Shown in pieces: positions 15,890 to 24,323 of a stretch of 35,941 bases of DNA (position 1 is its first letter; every line of letters starts with the position of its first letter). Origin of the DNA: an uncultured Lachnospiraceae bacterium (GTDB lineage: Bacteria; Bacillota; Clostridia; Lachnospirales; Lachnospiraceae); the NCBI GenBank assembly GCA_947626795.1, contig CANQTH010000024.1:1-35941 (forward strand), given 5' to 3'. The notes under the pieces were generated by a model. That model was not told the DNA's origin, did no database searches, and saw nothing but the letters and a program-made list of their open reading frames with translations. The position numbers and the translations under genes were made by a program.

Positions 15890-17239
15890 ATGATCCGGAC
15901 AGTTGGGAGCATTTGCTCGGGGATTGAGGCTGCTTCTGTTGCGTGGGAGCCGTTGGGATTGAATTTTAAATGGTTTTCGGAAATTGCGCCATTCCCAGCG
16001 AGAGTGTTAAGCGAGAAATTCCCCGGGATAGAGAATATTGGCGACATGAACAAGATTCCGAAGGCTTTGTTTGAGGACGCCATATGCGCGCCGGATTTTA
16101 TCTGCGGCGGGACGCCGTGCCAGGCTTTTTCCTTGGCTGGAGAGAAAAGGGGGCTTGACGACGAACGCGGGAATTTGACATTGCGGTTTGTCGATATCAT
16201 CGAGGCGAACGACGCAGTCCGTAGGAAGAAAGGGAAGGATGCCAGCGTGGTATTTTGGGAGAATGTCGAAGGCGTCCTTACAGATAAGACAAATGCGTTC
16301 GGATGCCTGATATCGTCCCTGGCGGGGCTGGATACGATGATCTCCATGAAAAAATGGCCGAGTGCAGGCGTGCTGGAAGGAAAGAAACGGAACGTCGCCT
16401 GGCGGGTCCTGGACGCAAAATATTTCGGGCTTCCCCAGCAGAGGAGGCGTCTCTATGTGCTGGCGGGAGGGAAGGGATTCCATCCGGAGGACGTGTTGTT
16501 TGAGGTTCACGGGCAGGAGTTTGAGGAATATCCTGCGGGCGATCTGACTTTTGAGAAAGACGGGCATTTTTTTGAGATCTTTCGGGAATATTCGGATTGT
16601 CTGTATTCCGCTTATGCGACAAAATGGAATGGGAATGCGGCGGCATATAACGGATCTTTATTTGTAGTGCAGGATCAGAGGATCCGGAGGCTTTCCCCGT
16701 TGGAATGCGAACGCCTGATGGGATTTCCAGACGGCCATACAAATATAAAAGGGGCTACGCGGACGAACCGATACCAAGCGATCGGTAATTCCTGGGCAGT
16801 CCCAGTCGTCCGTTGGATTGGGGAAAGATTGATCTCGGAATTGGGAAAAGGCTTGATAAGCAGCTATAAATCAGAATTTATGGAGAATAAGATCGTGGAT
16901 AGAGCAGATGCGTTTCTCTATGATTTCCATGAGGGAACGGTTAAGGCAGGGGACAAAGCGCAGGTTAACTGCACCGAGCGGCCGGAAAAATGCGTCTTCC
17001 GGACTCTGCGCGATATTGTGGACGCAGATGCCCCGGAAGAGATTTACTTATCGCCGGTAGGATGCCATGGGATCCTGCGCCGGAAACGAGAGAGGAATTT
17101 AAGCATAAATCCCCGGTTGGAGGAGGCTTTGGCCAGAGTGGCGGGAGAAATGCCGGAGGCGGAGATCGAAAAAAAGTCACGGATCCAACCAAGGGGGAAA
17201 TTTAGCGATCAGAAAAACGGACTGCTGTTTACGGGTTAG
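15890..17239 (+). CDS. DNA (cytosine-5) methyltransferase
   Basis: 449 residues. Start 15890 is chosen for AGGAAGGAGA 6 bases upstream and because MIRTVGSICSGIEAAS begins with motif I. Motifs in order: SICSGIEAAS (I), GGTPCQAFSLAG with catalytic C77 (IV), WENVEGVL (VI), QQRRRLYVLA (VIII), a short target-recognition stretch (about 200-265), LSPLECERLMGFPDGHT (IX) and YQAIGNSWAVPVV (X). It transfers methyl from AdoMet to a cytosine, protecting sites from the neighbouring nuclease. Residues about 330-449 are an extra tail; RTLRDIVDADAPEEIYLSP and GCHGILRR resemble a segment I know from phage-encoded C5 methyltransferases (YLSPKACxGILRRA). That points to phage descent. G+C is lower than the flanks. 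Confidence 0.93.
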   Translation: MIRTVGSICSGIEAASVAWEPLGLNFKWFSEIAPFPARVLSEKFPGIENIGDMNKIPKALFEDAICAPDFICGGTPCQAFSLAGEKRGLDDERGNLTLRFVDIIEANDAVRRKKGKDASVVFWENVEGVLTDKTNAFGCLISSLAGLDTMISMKKWPSAGVLEGKKRNVAWRVLDAKYFGLPQQRRRLYVLAGGKGFHPEDVLFEVHGQEFEEYPAGDLTFEKDGHFFEIFREYSDCLYSAYATKWNGNAAAYNGSLFVVQDQRIRRLSPLECERLMGFPDGHTNIKGATRTNRYQAIGNSWAVPVVRWIGERLISELGKGLISSYKSEFMENKIVDRADAFLYDFHEGTVKAGDKAQVNCTERPEKCVFRTLRDIVDADAPEEIYLSPVGCHGILRRKRERNLSINPRLEEALARVAGEMPEAEIEKKSRIQPRGKFSDQKNGLLFTG

Positions 17240-17328
17240 AGGCGGCGCGCCGGATAGAAGAGAGCGCGTCCCGCTACGCTCAGTCGTTTCCAGCTTCCAT
17301 GCCGTGGTGCAGGCGGCGCGCCAGATAG
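17240..17328. repeat. Partial duplication of the 3' end of yhhQ
   Basis: AGGCGGCGCGCC followed by (A/G)GATAG occurs at 17240-17257, directly after the methyltransferase stop, and at 17311-17328 inside yhhQ, 71 bp apart. Read on the minus strand the outer copy encodes SVAGRALFYPARR, similar to the real C-terminal SLADTPFIYLARR. The outer copy therefore looks like a decayed second copy of the yhhQ end at the edge of the restriction-modification insert. Confidence 0.55.
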
Positions 17329-17987
17329 ATGAACGGCGTGTCCGCGAGGCTGGTGACGATGAAGATGACATAGCTGGAAAGCGCGATGGAGATCAGTGTG
17401 GCCGCATCATGGACGCCCCAGAACGCGCCCCAGGTGAACAGGACCGCGTTCAAGAGCTGGGAGATCAGCGTGGAGCCGTTGTTCCGCAGCCACAGGAATC
17501 TCTGGCGGCTGCCGAACCGTTTGTCTGTCCAGTCCCACCACTTATGATAGAGCCATACGTCGAAGAGCTGGACGATGACGTAGACGATGATCCCAACGGC
17601 CAGAAGCCGGGGCGTGTTGGAAAAGACCGTCCGGATGGCGGGCGACGCGAAGTCGTTCTCGTTCGGCGCGTAAAAAAGCCAGGACTGGCTGATGAGCAGG
17701 AAAGAGACGGAAGTCGCGATCCCCAGGTACACGGCTTTCTGCGCGGCCTGCTTCCCGTAAAGCTCGCTTAAAATGTCCGTGACCAGGAACGTGGACGCGA
17801 ACAGGATGTTCCCGAGCGTCATTTCCATGCCGAAAGCGTCCACGATGATCAGAACCTCGATGTTCGCGGCGATCGTGGCGACCGCCGTCCACAGGTAAAG
17901 CCCCTGTTCCCGGAACAGGCGGAACAGGATGAGGACGGCGGAAAACGTAAGGATCAAAGATAAGATTAAAAGGGTTTCATTGCGCAT
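17280..17987 (-). CDS. yhhQ: Queuosine-precursor transporter (YhhQ/VUT family)
   Basis: 235 residues, six or so membrane segments. The start at 17987 gives MRNETLLILSLILTFSAVL and has AGGAGG 9 bases upstream; the longer frame would run into the leader. Family features: NILFASTFLVTDILSELYGKQ, VSFLLISQSWLFY, and LLNAVLFTWGAFWG. The family imports preQ1/preQ0 (or queuine in some bacteria) across the membrane for tRNA queuosine. A preQ1-I riboswitch with a terminator lies in its leader, which strongly supports this job and predicts shut-off when preQ1 is plentiful. It converges with the methyltransferase gene and is divergent from murE. Confidence 0.93.
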   Translation of the reverse strand: MRNETLLILSLILTFSAVLILFRLFREQGLYLWTAVATIAANIEVLIIVDAFGMEMTLGNILFASTFLVTDILSELYGKQAAQKAVYLGIATSVSFLLISQSWLFYAPNENDFASPAIRTVFSNTPRLLAVGIIVYVIVQLFDVWLYHKWWDWTDKRFGSRQRFLWLRNNGSTLISQLLNAVLFTWGAFWGVHDAATLISIALSSYVIFIVTSLADTPFIYLARRLHHGMEAGND

Positions 17988-18050
17988 ATCAAAATGCCTC
18001 CTATGTAAAAGTATTTTTTCATAAGACGTCCGGGCAGCGTCCCGCAGGCA

Positions 18051-18076
18051 AAAGAAAAAGGCACGAAAAACGTGCC
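18051..18076 (-). terminator. Riboswitch-controlled terminator before yhhQ
   Basis: On the minus strand GGCACG-TTTTT-CGTGCC is followed by a T-rich run (TTTTTCTTTT). It sits 46 bases downstream of the preQ1 aptamer and 64 bases before the yhhQ start. Sequences on both sides of it (CGTCCGGGG and CCCGGACG on the minus strand) can pair around it and may take part in the on/off switch. Confidence 0.85.
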
Positions 18077-18120
18077 ATCGATCGAAAAGCCCCGGACGGA
18101 GTCTTCTCCTATCTGAATCA

Positions 18121-18166
18121 ATTCCCGTAGTTTTGTTTAGAGACAGGATGGTCACGAACTGTCTTA
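18121..18166 (-). promoter_or_regulatory. preQ1-I riboswitch aptamer
   Basis: Minus-strand sequence AGACAG-TTCGTGACCATC-CTGTCT forms stem P1 with its loop, followed by the A-rich tail CTAAACAAAACTACGGGAA. CGTG in the loop can pair with TACG of the tail to make the required pseudoknot. Size, loop and tail match the compact preQ1-I class; the tail is very close to the known thermophile example (TTAACAAAACAAGG). The gene downstream is a queuosine-precursor transporter, an established target. An extra hairpin (ATCCAGAC/GTCTGGAT, 18184-18206) lies upstream. Confidence 0.9.
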
Positions 18167-18223
18167 TAATCATGTTCCTGCGTATCCAGACAGCAAGGGG
18201 TCTGGATGTGTAAGAACAAGAAT

Positions 18224-18252
18224 ACTATATCATATTTATCCCGGCGGCACAA
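18224..18252 (-). promoter_or_regulatory. Promoter of the yhhQ leader
   Basis: On the minus strand TTGTGC (18252-18247), 17-bp spacer, TATAGT (18229-18224). It precedes the riboswitch at a suitable distance and is back to back with the murE promoter. Confidence 0.7.
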
Positions 18253-18261
18253 GCGCAAAAC

Positions 18262-18290
18262 TTGCCAAATCCCAAAATATATCATATAAT
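18262..18290 (+). promoter_or_regulatory. Promoter of the murE operon
   Basis: TTGCCA at 18262-18267, 17-bp spacer, perfect TATAAT at 18285-18290, 35 bases before the murE start. No other good promoter is seen before the next terminator, so it may drive the genes through rlmN. Confidence 0.8.
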
Positions 18291-18325
18291 AAATCAAATG
18301 TGTTTTTAGGGAAAGAGGAAAGGCA

Positions 18326-19813
18326 ATGGAAAAGCTGGAAAAGTTATTGGAACGCCTGGATTACGCCGTGGTCCAGGGGGACATGGAAAAAGAGATCACG
18401 GCGCTTGTGTACGATTCCCGGAAACTCACGGAAGGCTGCCTGTTCGTGTGCATCAAGGGAACGGCTGTGGACGGGCATACGTTCCTAAAAGACGCGGCAG
18501 AGCAGGGCGCGGCTGCGGCCTTGATCTTGGAAGACCGGGAGGGGGAGCTTCCCCCGGAAGTGGAAAAAAGCGGCATGACGGTCGTTAAGACGGCGGATAC
18601 CCGGTACGGGCTGGCGCTGGCGTCGGCGGCATGGTTCCACGATCCGGCCCAAAAGCTGAAGGTGATCGGCGTGACGGGGACGAAAGGCAAGACGACGACG
18701 ACTTATATGGTAAAATCCATTTTGGAACACGCGGGCTACAAGGTGGGCCTGATCGGGACGATCGAGGCGATCATCGGCGACACGTCGATCCCGGCCAACA
18801 ACACGACGCCGGAATCCTACGTGATACAGGAGTATTTCCATCGGATGGCGGAGGAAGGCTGCCAGTGCGTGGTGATGGAAGTGTCGTCACAGGGCCTGAT
18901 GATGCACCGGACGGCGGGGTTCACGTTTGAGATCGGCATCTTTACGAACATCGAGCCGGACCATATCGGCCCGAACGAACACGCGTCCTTCGAGGAATAT
19001 CTTGCCTGCAAAGGGAAGCTGTTCCGCCAGTGCAGGCTGGGCGTCGTGAATATCGACGACCCCCATTGGGAACAAGTATTGGAGGGGCATACCTGCGCGC
19101 TGGAGACGTTCGGCTTCTCGGAAAAAGCCGATCTGCGGGCGGCCGACGCGCGCCTCGTCAAGCGGCCCGGGTACCTGGGCGTTTCCTACACGGCGAAAGG
19201 GGCGGAGGAGATCGACGTGGAGATCGATATGCCGGGCAAGTTCAGCATATACAATTCCCTGACGGCGATCGCCGTCTGCCGTCATTTCCAGGTGGGGGCG
19301 CAGGACGTCCGGCAGGCGCTGAAAGAGGCGAAGGTGAAAGGCCGGATCGAGATGGTGAAGGTGTCGGACGAATTTACGCTGATGATCGATTACGCCCATA
19401 ACGCCATGAGCTTAGAGAGCCTTTTGACGACGCTGCGGGAATATGAGCCGACGCGCCTGGTCTGCCTGTTCGGGTGCGGGGGCAACCGTTCCAAGCTGCG
19501 CCGCTATGAGATGGGCGAGGTATCCGGGCGGCTGGCGGATCTGACGGTGATCACCTCCGACAATCCACGGTTTGAGGAGCCGCAGGCGATCATAGACGAT
19601 ATCAAGACCGGGATCTCTAAGACGGATGGGCGCTATGTGGAGATCGCCGACCGGAAAGAGGCGATCCGGTACGTGATCGCGCACGGGCAGCCAGGGGACG
19701 TCATCGTGCTGGCGGGCAAGGGGCATGAGGATTACCAGGAGATCAAAGGGAAAAAATATCCCATGGATGAGCGGACGCTGATCCGGGAAGTGTTGGAAGA
19801 ATTAAGGGCATAG
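18326..19813 (+). CDS. murE: UDP-N-acetylmuramoyl-L-alanyl-D-glutamate ligase (MurE)
   Basis: 495 residues, normal. It adds the third amino acid to the wall precursor in the cytoplasm, using ATP. N-terminal UDP-binding domain (LVYDSRKLTEGCLFVCIKG), ATP-binding TGTKGKTTTTYM near residues 117-128, the central NNTTPESYVIQ and EVSSQGL, and the C-terminal ligase domain with DYAHNA. The amino-acid pocket reads TSDNPRFEEP; DNPR is the motif of meso-diaminopimelate-adding enzymes, whereas lysine enzymes usually have DNPA. The start has AGAGGAAAGGC upstream. Finding murE alone beside priA, away from the dcw cluster, is common in this family. Confidence 0.94.
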   Translation: MEKLEKLLERLDYAVVQGDMEKEITALVYDSRKLTEGCLFVCIKGTAVDGHTFLKDAAEQGAAAALILEDREGELPPEVEKSGMTVVKTADTRYGLALASAAWFHDPAQKLKVIGVTGTKGKTTTTYMVKSILEHAGYKVGLIGTIEAIIGDTSIPANNTTPESYVIQEYFHRMAEEGCQCVVMEVSSQGLMMHRTAGFTFEIGIFTNIEPDHIGPNEHASFEEYLACKGKLFRQCRLGVVNIDDPHWEQVLEGHTCALETFGFSEKADLRAADARLVKRPGYLGVSYTAKGAEEIDVEIDMPGKFSIYNSLTAIAVCRHFQVGAQDVRQALKEAKVKGRIEMVKVSDEFTLMIDYAHNAMSLESLLTTLREYEPTRLVCLFGCGGNRSKLRRYEMGEVSGRLADLTVITSDNPRFEEPQAIIDDIKTGISKTDGRYVEIADRKEAIRYVIAHGQPGDVIVLAGKGHEDYQEIKGKKYPMDERTLIREVLEELRA

Positions 19814-19834
19814 GCCGGAAAGCGCAGGTGGGGC

Positions 19835-22072
19835 ATGGCGGAATATGCCAATATCATCATCGATATTTCACAGGAAAAACTGGATAAGGCATTCCAATAC
19901 CGGATACCGGAGCAGATGAGAGGCGCGCTTGCGGTCGGGATGCAGGTGGAAGTCCCGTTTGGGAGCCGGGAGATGGCCGGGTACGTCGTGGGATTGACGG
20001 ACACGTTAGAATGCGACGCCGCCAAGATCAAGGAGATCAAGGCCGTGAAGGAAGGCGGCGTCCCGATCGAGTCGCAACTGATCGCGCTCGCGGGATGGAT
20101 GCGGGAGAATTACGGCGGGACGATGAACCATGCGCTCAAGACCGTGCTTCCGATCAAACGGAAGGAAAAGGAGAAAAAGCAGCGTTTCGTGAGGCTGCTT
20201 TTGGAGGAAGGCCAGGCGAGGGAGCAGCTCGCCCAGTTTGAGAAAAAGCGCCATGTCGCCCGGGCGCGCCTGCTGTCCGCTCTGATCGGGCAGGGGGCCG
20301 TCCCCTACCGGGACCTGACCGGGAAGCTGGGCGTGTCGCCCCAGGCCATCCGCGCGTTAGGGCAGATGGGGATCCTGGAAGTGGAGGAGCGGCGGGACTA
20401 CCGCAGCCCGTATGGGAAGATGGAGCGCACGCGGGAGGCCGTCGTCCTGAACGAAGGGCAGGAGGAGGCCGTCGGGCGCGTCTGGCAGGATTGGGAGCGG
20501 GGAATCCGCCGCACTTATCTGCTCCACGGGGTGACGGGGAGCGGCAAGACGGCGGTGTACATCGAGCTGATCGACCGGGCGGTAAGATGCGGGAAACAGG
20601 CGATCGTCCTCATCCCGGAGATCGCGCTGACGTATCAGACGGTGCGCCGTTTTTATCAGCGGTTCGGGGATCGCGTGTCCATCTTAAATTCCAAGATGTC
20701 CGCGGGGGAGCGTTACGACCAGTTCGAGCGGGCGAAGCGCGGGGAGCTGGACGTCATGATCGGCCCGCGCTCCGCGCTGTTCACGCCGTTTTCGAAGCTG
20801 GGGTTCATCATCTTAGACGAAGAGCATGAGGCGAGTTACAAAAGCGAGACGGTCCCGCGCTACCACGCCAGGGAGACGGCCATTGAGCGGGCGAGGATGG
20901 CGGGCGCGAGCGTGATCTTAGGCTCGGCGACGCCTTCCATCGACAGCTACCATGCGGCCATGCGCGGGGAGTACACACTTTTGGAGCTGAAAAAGCGGAT
21001 CGGAGAGAAGCCGCTGCCCGCGTGCTGCGTCGTAGACATGCGGGAAGAGCTGCGGCAGGGCAACCGATCGATCTTAAGCGGGCGGCTGCAGGAGTTGATG
21101 GAAGATCGGCTGAGCCGCCGCCAGCAGGCGATGCTGTTTCTGAACCGCCGCGGGCTGGCAGGCTTCGTCTCCTGCCGGAGCTGCGGCCACGTCCCCAAAT
21201 GCCCGCATTGCGACGTCTCCCTAAGCCAGCATGGCAACGGGCGGCTGGTGTGCCATTACTGCGGGCATGAGGAGGCGCAGCCCGCAGTCTGCCCCAAATG
21301 CGGCTCGCGCTACATCAGCGGCTTCCGGGCGGGGACGCAGAAGATCGAGGAGATCGTGAAAAAGCGGTTCCCTGCGGCGCGGGTCCTGCGGATGGATTTT
21401 GACACGACCAGGAAAAAAGACGGGTATGAGCAGATCCTGTCGGCGTTTTCCAACCAGGAGGCGGACATCCTGATCGGCACGCAGATGATCGTGAAAGGGC
21501 ATGATTTCCCGAACGTGACGCTCGTGGGCGTGCTTGCGGCGGACCTGTCGCTGCACGTAAGCGATTTCCACGCGGCGGAACGCACGTTCCAGCTCCTGAC
21601 GCAGGCGGCGGGGCGCGCCGGGCGCGGTAAGCTCCCGGGGGAAGTGGTGATCCAGACGTACAGCCCAGACCACTATGCGGTAGAGCTGGCGCGGCGGCAG
21701 GATTACCGGGCGTTTTACGAGACGGAGGCCGCCTACCGCAAGATGATGCATTACCCGCCGTGCGGCCATATGATGGTAATGCTCGTGGCCTCGCGGGACG
21801 AGATGACGGCAGCGCTTAGCGCGGAGCTTTTGGCGAAAAAGGCGCGCAGGGCGAAGGAAGAGGGCAGGGCGCCCGGCGTTTCCGTGATCGGCCCGGCAAA
21901 CGCGGCGGTGGCGAAGGTGAAGGACGTTTACAAGAAAGTCGTATATTTCAAGGACGAAAGATACGGGGAGCTGGTAAGGGTGAAGGACGCAGTAGAGCAG
22001 TTTGTGAGCAGCCATCGGGAGTTTTCCAATGTGACAGTTCAATTTGATTTCGACCCGATGGCCGGGTTTTAA
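19835..22072 (+). CDS. priA: Primosomal protein N', replication restart helicase
   Basis: 745 residues. A 3'-5' DNA helicase that recognises stalled forks and reloads the replisome. N-terminal 3'BD (AEYANIIIDIS...FQYRIPEQM), Walker A GVTGSGKTAVY near 231, DEEH box at 328-331 (ILDEEHEASYKSE), GSATPS, then the zinc-binding module of paired cysteines from about 447 (CRSCGHVPKCPHC, CHYCG, CPKCGSRY) inserted in the helicase core, and QAAGRAGRG in motif VI. All functional motifs are intact. 21 bases after murE and 24 before def, same strand, most likely one transcript. Confidence 0.96.
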   Translation: MAEYANIIIDISQEKLDKAFQYRIPEQMRGALAVGMQVEVPFGSREMAGYVVGLTDTLECDAAKIKEIKAVKEGGVPIESQLIALAGWMRENYGGTMNHALKTVLPIKRKEKEKKQRFVRLLLEEGQAREQLAQFEKKRHVARARLLSALIGQGAVPYRDLTGKLGVSPQAIRALGQMGILEVEERRDYRSPYGKMERTREAVVLNEGQEEAVGRVWQDWERGIRRTYLLHGVTGSGKTAVYIELIDRAVRCGKQAIVLIPEIALTYQTVRRFYQRFGDRVSILNSKMSAGERYDQFERAKRGELDVMIGPRSALFTPFSKLGFIILDEEHEASYKSETVPRYHARETAIERARMAGASVILGSATPSIDSYHAAMRGEYTLLELKKRIGEKPLPACCVVDMREELRQGNRSILSGRLQELMEDRLSRRQQAMLFLNRRGLAGFVSCRSCGHVPKCPHCDVSLSQHGNGRLVCHYCGHEEAQPAVCPKCGSRYISGFRAGTQKIEEIVKKRFPAARVLRMDFDTTRKKDGYEQILSAFSNQEADILIGTQMIVKGHDFPNVTLVGVLAADLSLHVSDFHAAERTFQLLTQAAGRAGRGKLPGEVVIQTYSPDHYAVELARRQDYRAFYETEAAYRKMMHYPPCGHMMVMLVASRDEMTAALSAELLAKKARRAKEEGRAPGVSVIGPANAAVAKVKDVYKKVVYFKDERYGELVRVKDAVEQFVSSHREFSNVTVQFDFDPMAGF

Positions 22073-22096
22073 GTTGTGTTTTAGGAGGAAAAGGAT

Positions 22097-22570
22097 ATGG
22101 CATTGAGGATGATCCGCCAGTTGGGGGATAAGATCTTGACAAAAACCTGCAGGGAGGTGACGGAAGTCACGCCCAAGATCCGGACGCTGATCGACGATAT
22201 GCTGGAGACGATGTACGCGGCGGACGGCGTGGGGCTGGCCGCCCCGCAGGTCGGCATATTGAAGCGGCTGGCGGTCGTGGATATCGGGGACGGCCCCGTG
22301 GTCTTGATCAATCCGCGCGTGATGGAGGCGCGTGGGGAGACGTTTGAGGACGAAGGCTGCTTAAGCCTGCCCGGGAAGGTCGGGAAAGTGCGCAGGCCCT
22401 CTTATGTGAAGGTAGAGGCGTGGAATGAGGCCATGGAGCGGTTCGAGATGGAGGCGGAGGATCTGCTCGCGCGAGCGTTCTGCCATGAGATCGACCATCT
22501 GGACGGGCATATGTATGTGGAAAAAGTGGAGGGCGGCCTGCACGACGCTTCCGAGGAGGATGAGGAATGA
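22097..22570 (+). CDS. def: Peptide deformylase
   Basis: 157 residues. It removes the formyl group from the N-terminal methionine of new proteins. The three family motifs are complete: GVGLAAPQVG, EGCLSLPG with metal ligand C88, and HEIDHLDG with ligands H130 and H134 and the catalytic glutamate. TAGGAGGAAAAGG precedes the ATG. The stop overlaps the fmt start by 4 bases, tying removal and addition of formyl together in translation. The short acidic tail (DASEEDEE) is not conserved function as far as I know. Confidence 0.96.
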   Translation: MALRMIRQLGDKILTKTCREVTEVTPKIRTLIDDMLETMYAADGVGLAAPQVGILKRLAVVDIGDGPVVLINPRVMEARGETFEDEGCLSLPGKVGKVRRPSYVKVEAWNEAMERFEMEAEDLLARAFCHEIDHLDGHMYVEKVEGGLHDASEEDEE

Positions 22571-23550
22571 GAGTGATCTTTATGGGGACGCCGGATTTTT
22601 CCGTGGGCATCCTGGAAAAGCTGATCGAGGCGGGGCATGAGATCGCGCTCGTGGTGACGCAGCCGGATAAGCCGAAGGGGCGCGGGAAGGCCGTGCAGTT
22701 CCCTCCGGTAAAAGAGGCGGCGCTGGCGCATGGCCTGGAGGTCTACCAGCCTGCGCGCATACGCGACGCGGCGTGCGCCGCCCGTCTGCGCGGTTATGAG
22801 GCGGACGTGGCCGTCGTGGCGGCCTTCGGGCAGATCCTGCCAAAAGAGATCTTGGAGGCGCCGCGCTATGGATGCGTCAACGTCCATGCGTCGCTGCTGC
22901 CGAAGTACCGCGGCGCGTCCCCCATCCAATGGGCGGTCATCAACGGGGAAGCCGTCTCCGGGGTGACGACGATGCGCATGGACGAGGGGCTGGATACCGG
23001 GGACGTCATCTTCCGGGAGGAAGTCGCGCTGGATCCAAAAGAGACGGGAGGCAGCCTGTTTGAGCGGCTGGCGCAGGCGGGCGCCGCGCTCTGCGTCAAG
23101 ACCCTGGCGGCGATCGAGGACGGGACGGCGGCTTACGAGCCGCAGGAAGACGGGGAAGCGACTTATACGCGGATCATAAAAAAGCAGTTGGGGGAAATCG
23201 ACTGGTCGAAGGGCGCGGCCCAGATCGAGCGGCTTGTCCGGGGGCTGGATCCCTGGCCGAGCGCGTACACGTATCTGGGCGGGAAGACATTGAAGATCTG
23301 GAAATCTTCCGTGAAGGAAGAAGGAAAAAGCGCGGGGGCGCCTGGCTCATCCTCAGGCGGGGACGCGAAAACGCCGCCCCCCGGGACGGTCTTATCGGCC
23401 GGGAAGGGGCGGTTCGAGGTGCAGTCCGGGGACGGCGTCCTGATCCTGGAAGAGGTGCAGTTGGAAGGGAAGAAACGGATGGCGGCGGACGCGTTCCTGC
23501 GCGGCTGCCCGGTAGAGGCCGGAAGCAGGCTTGGGAAAGAAGAAAAGTAG
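22567..23550 (+). CDS. fmt: Methionyl-tRNA formyltransferase
   Basis: 327 residues. It formylates initiator Met-tRNA with 10-formyl-tetrahydrofolate. MRVIFMGTPDFSVGILEKL opens the Rossmann domain; catalytic N/H/D residues are in CVNVHASLLPKYRGASPIQWA and GLDTGDVI. The C-terminal OB-like domain (about 210-327) has a glycine/serine/proline-rich insert (about 255-275, GAPGSSSGGDAKTPPPG) that is unusual but in frame. ATGA overlap with def. Confidence 0.96.
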   Translation: MRVIFMGTPDFSVGILEKLIEAGHEIALVVTQPDKPKGRGKAVQFPPVKEAALAHGLEVYQPARIRDAACAARLRGYEADVAVVAAFGQILPKEILEAPRYGCVNVHASLLPKYRGASPIQWAVINGEAVSGVTTMRMDEGLDTGDVIFREEVALDPKETGGSLFERLAQAGAALCVKTLAAIEDGTAAYEPQEDGEATYTRIIKKQLGEIDWSKGAAQIERLVRGLDPWPSAYTYLGGKTLKIWKSSVKEEGKSAGAPGSSSGGDAKTPPPGTVLSAGKGRFEVQSGDGVLILEEVQLEGKKRMAADAFLRGCPVEAGSRLGKEEK

Positions 23551-23566
23551 GATAGGAGGAAGGACT

Positions 23567-24280
23567 ATGCCATATTATTACGGATACTATTTTGACCCAA
23601 CGTATTTTTTGGTGATCGTCGGGGCGGTGATCTGCCTTTTGGCGTCGGCGAGGGTGAAGACGACGTTCAACCGATATGACCGGGTGCGGAGCATGTCAGG
23701 CATGACGGGCGCGCAGGCGGCGGAGAAGATCTTGCGCTCGGCGGGGATCTACGATGTGTCGGTGCAGCATATTTCCGGCAGCCTGACCGATCATTACGAC
23801 CCGCGCAGCAAGGTCCTGCGGCTCTCGGACAGCACGTATGCGTCCAATTCCGTGGCGGCGGTGGGCGTGGCGGCGCATGAGTGCGGACATGCCATCCAGC
23901 ATCAGCAGTCGTACGCGCCGTTGGCGATCCGCAGCGCGATCGTCCCGGTGGCGAATTTCGGCTCGACGATCGCCTGGCCGCTGATCTTGATCGGGCTGTT
24001 CTTCACCAGCAGCACAGGGAGCCTCTTGATCAATCTGGGGATCTTGTGCTTTTCCCTTGCCGTATTGTTCCAGCTCGTCACGCTCCCGGTGGAGTTCAAT
24101 GCGTCGCGGCGCGCCGTGCGTATTTTGGGGCAGACCGGGATCCTGGGCGAGGAGGAGCTGCGCGGGACGAGGAAAGTCTTGGGCGCGGCGGCCCTGACGT
24201 ACGTCGCGAGCGCGGCTTCTGCGATCCTGCAGCTCCTGCGGCTGGTTCTTTTGTTTGGCGGCCGGGATCGGGACGATTGA
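23567..24280 (+). CDS. Membrane zinc metallopeptidase (YugP-like)
   Basis: 237 residues. Zinc signature AAHECGHAIQHQ after one N-terminal membrane segment; further hydrophobic segments at about 125-175 and 205-230. The start at 23567 (TAGGAGGAAGG upstream) gives MPYYYGYYFDPTYFLVIVGA; an earlier start would overlap fmt. Family members are membrane proteases of unknown substrate in Firmicutes and often lie between fmt and rsmB, as here. A role in membrane protein quality control is only inference. Confidence 0.9.
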   Translation: MPYYYGYYFDPTYFLVIVGAVICLLASARVKTTFNRYDRVRSMSGMTGAQAAEKILRSAGIYDVSVQHISGSLTDHYDPRSKVLRLSDSTYASNSVAAVGVAAHECGHAIQHQQSYAPLAIRSAIVPVANFGSTIAWPLILIGLFFTSSTGSLLINLGILCFSLAVLFQLVTLPVEFNASRRAVRILGQTGILGEEELRGTRKVLGAAALTYVASAASAILQLLRLVLLFGGRDRDD

Positions 24281-24323
24281 AAGGCCGTCAGGCGTGGCGG
24301 TCGCGCGCGGAAAGGAAACGGAT

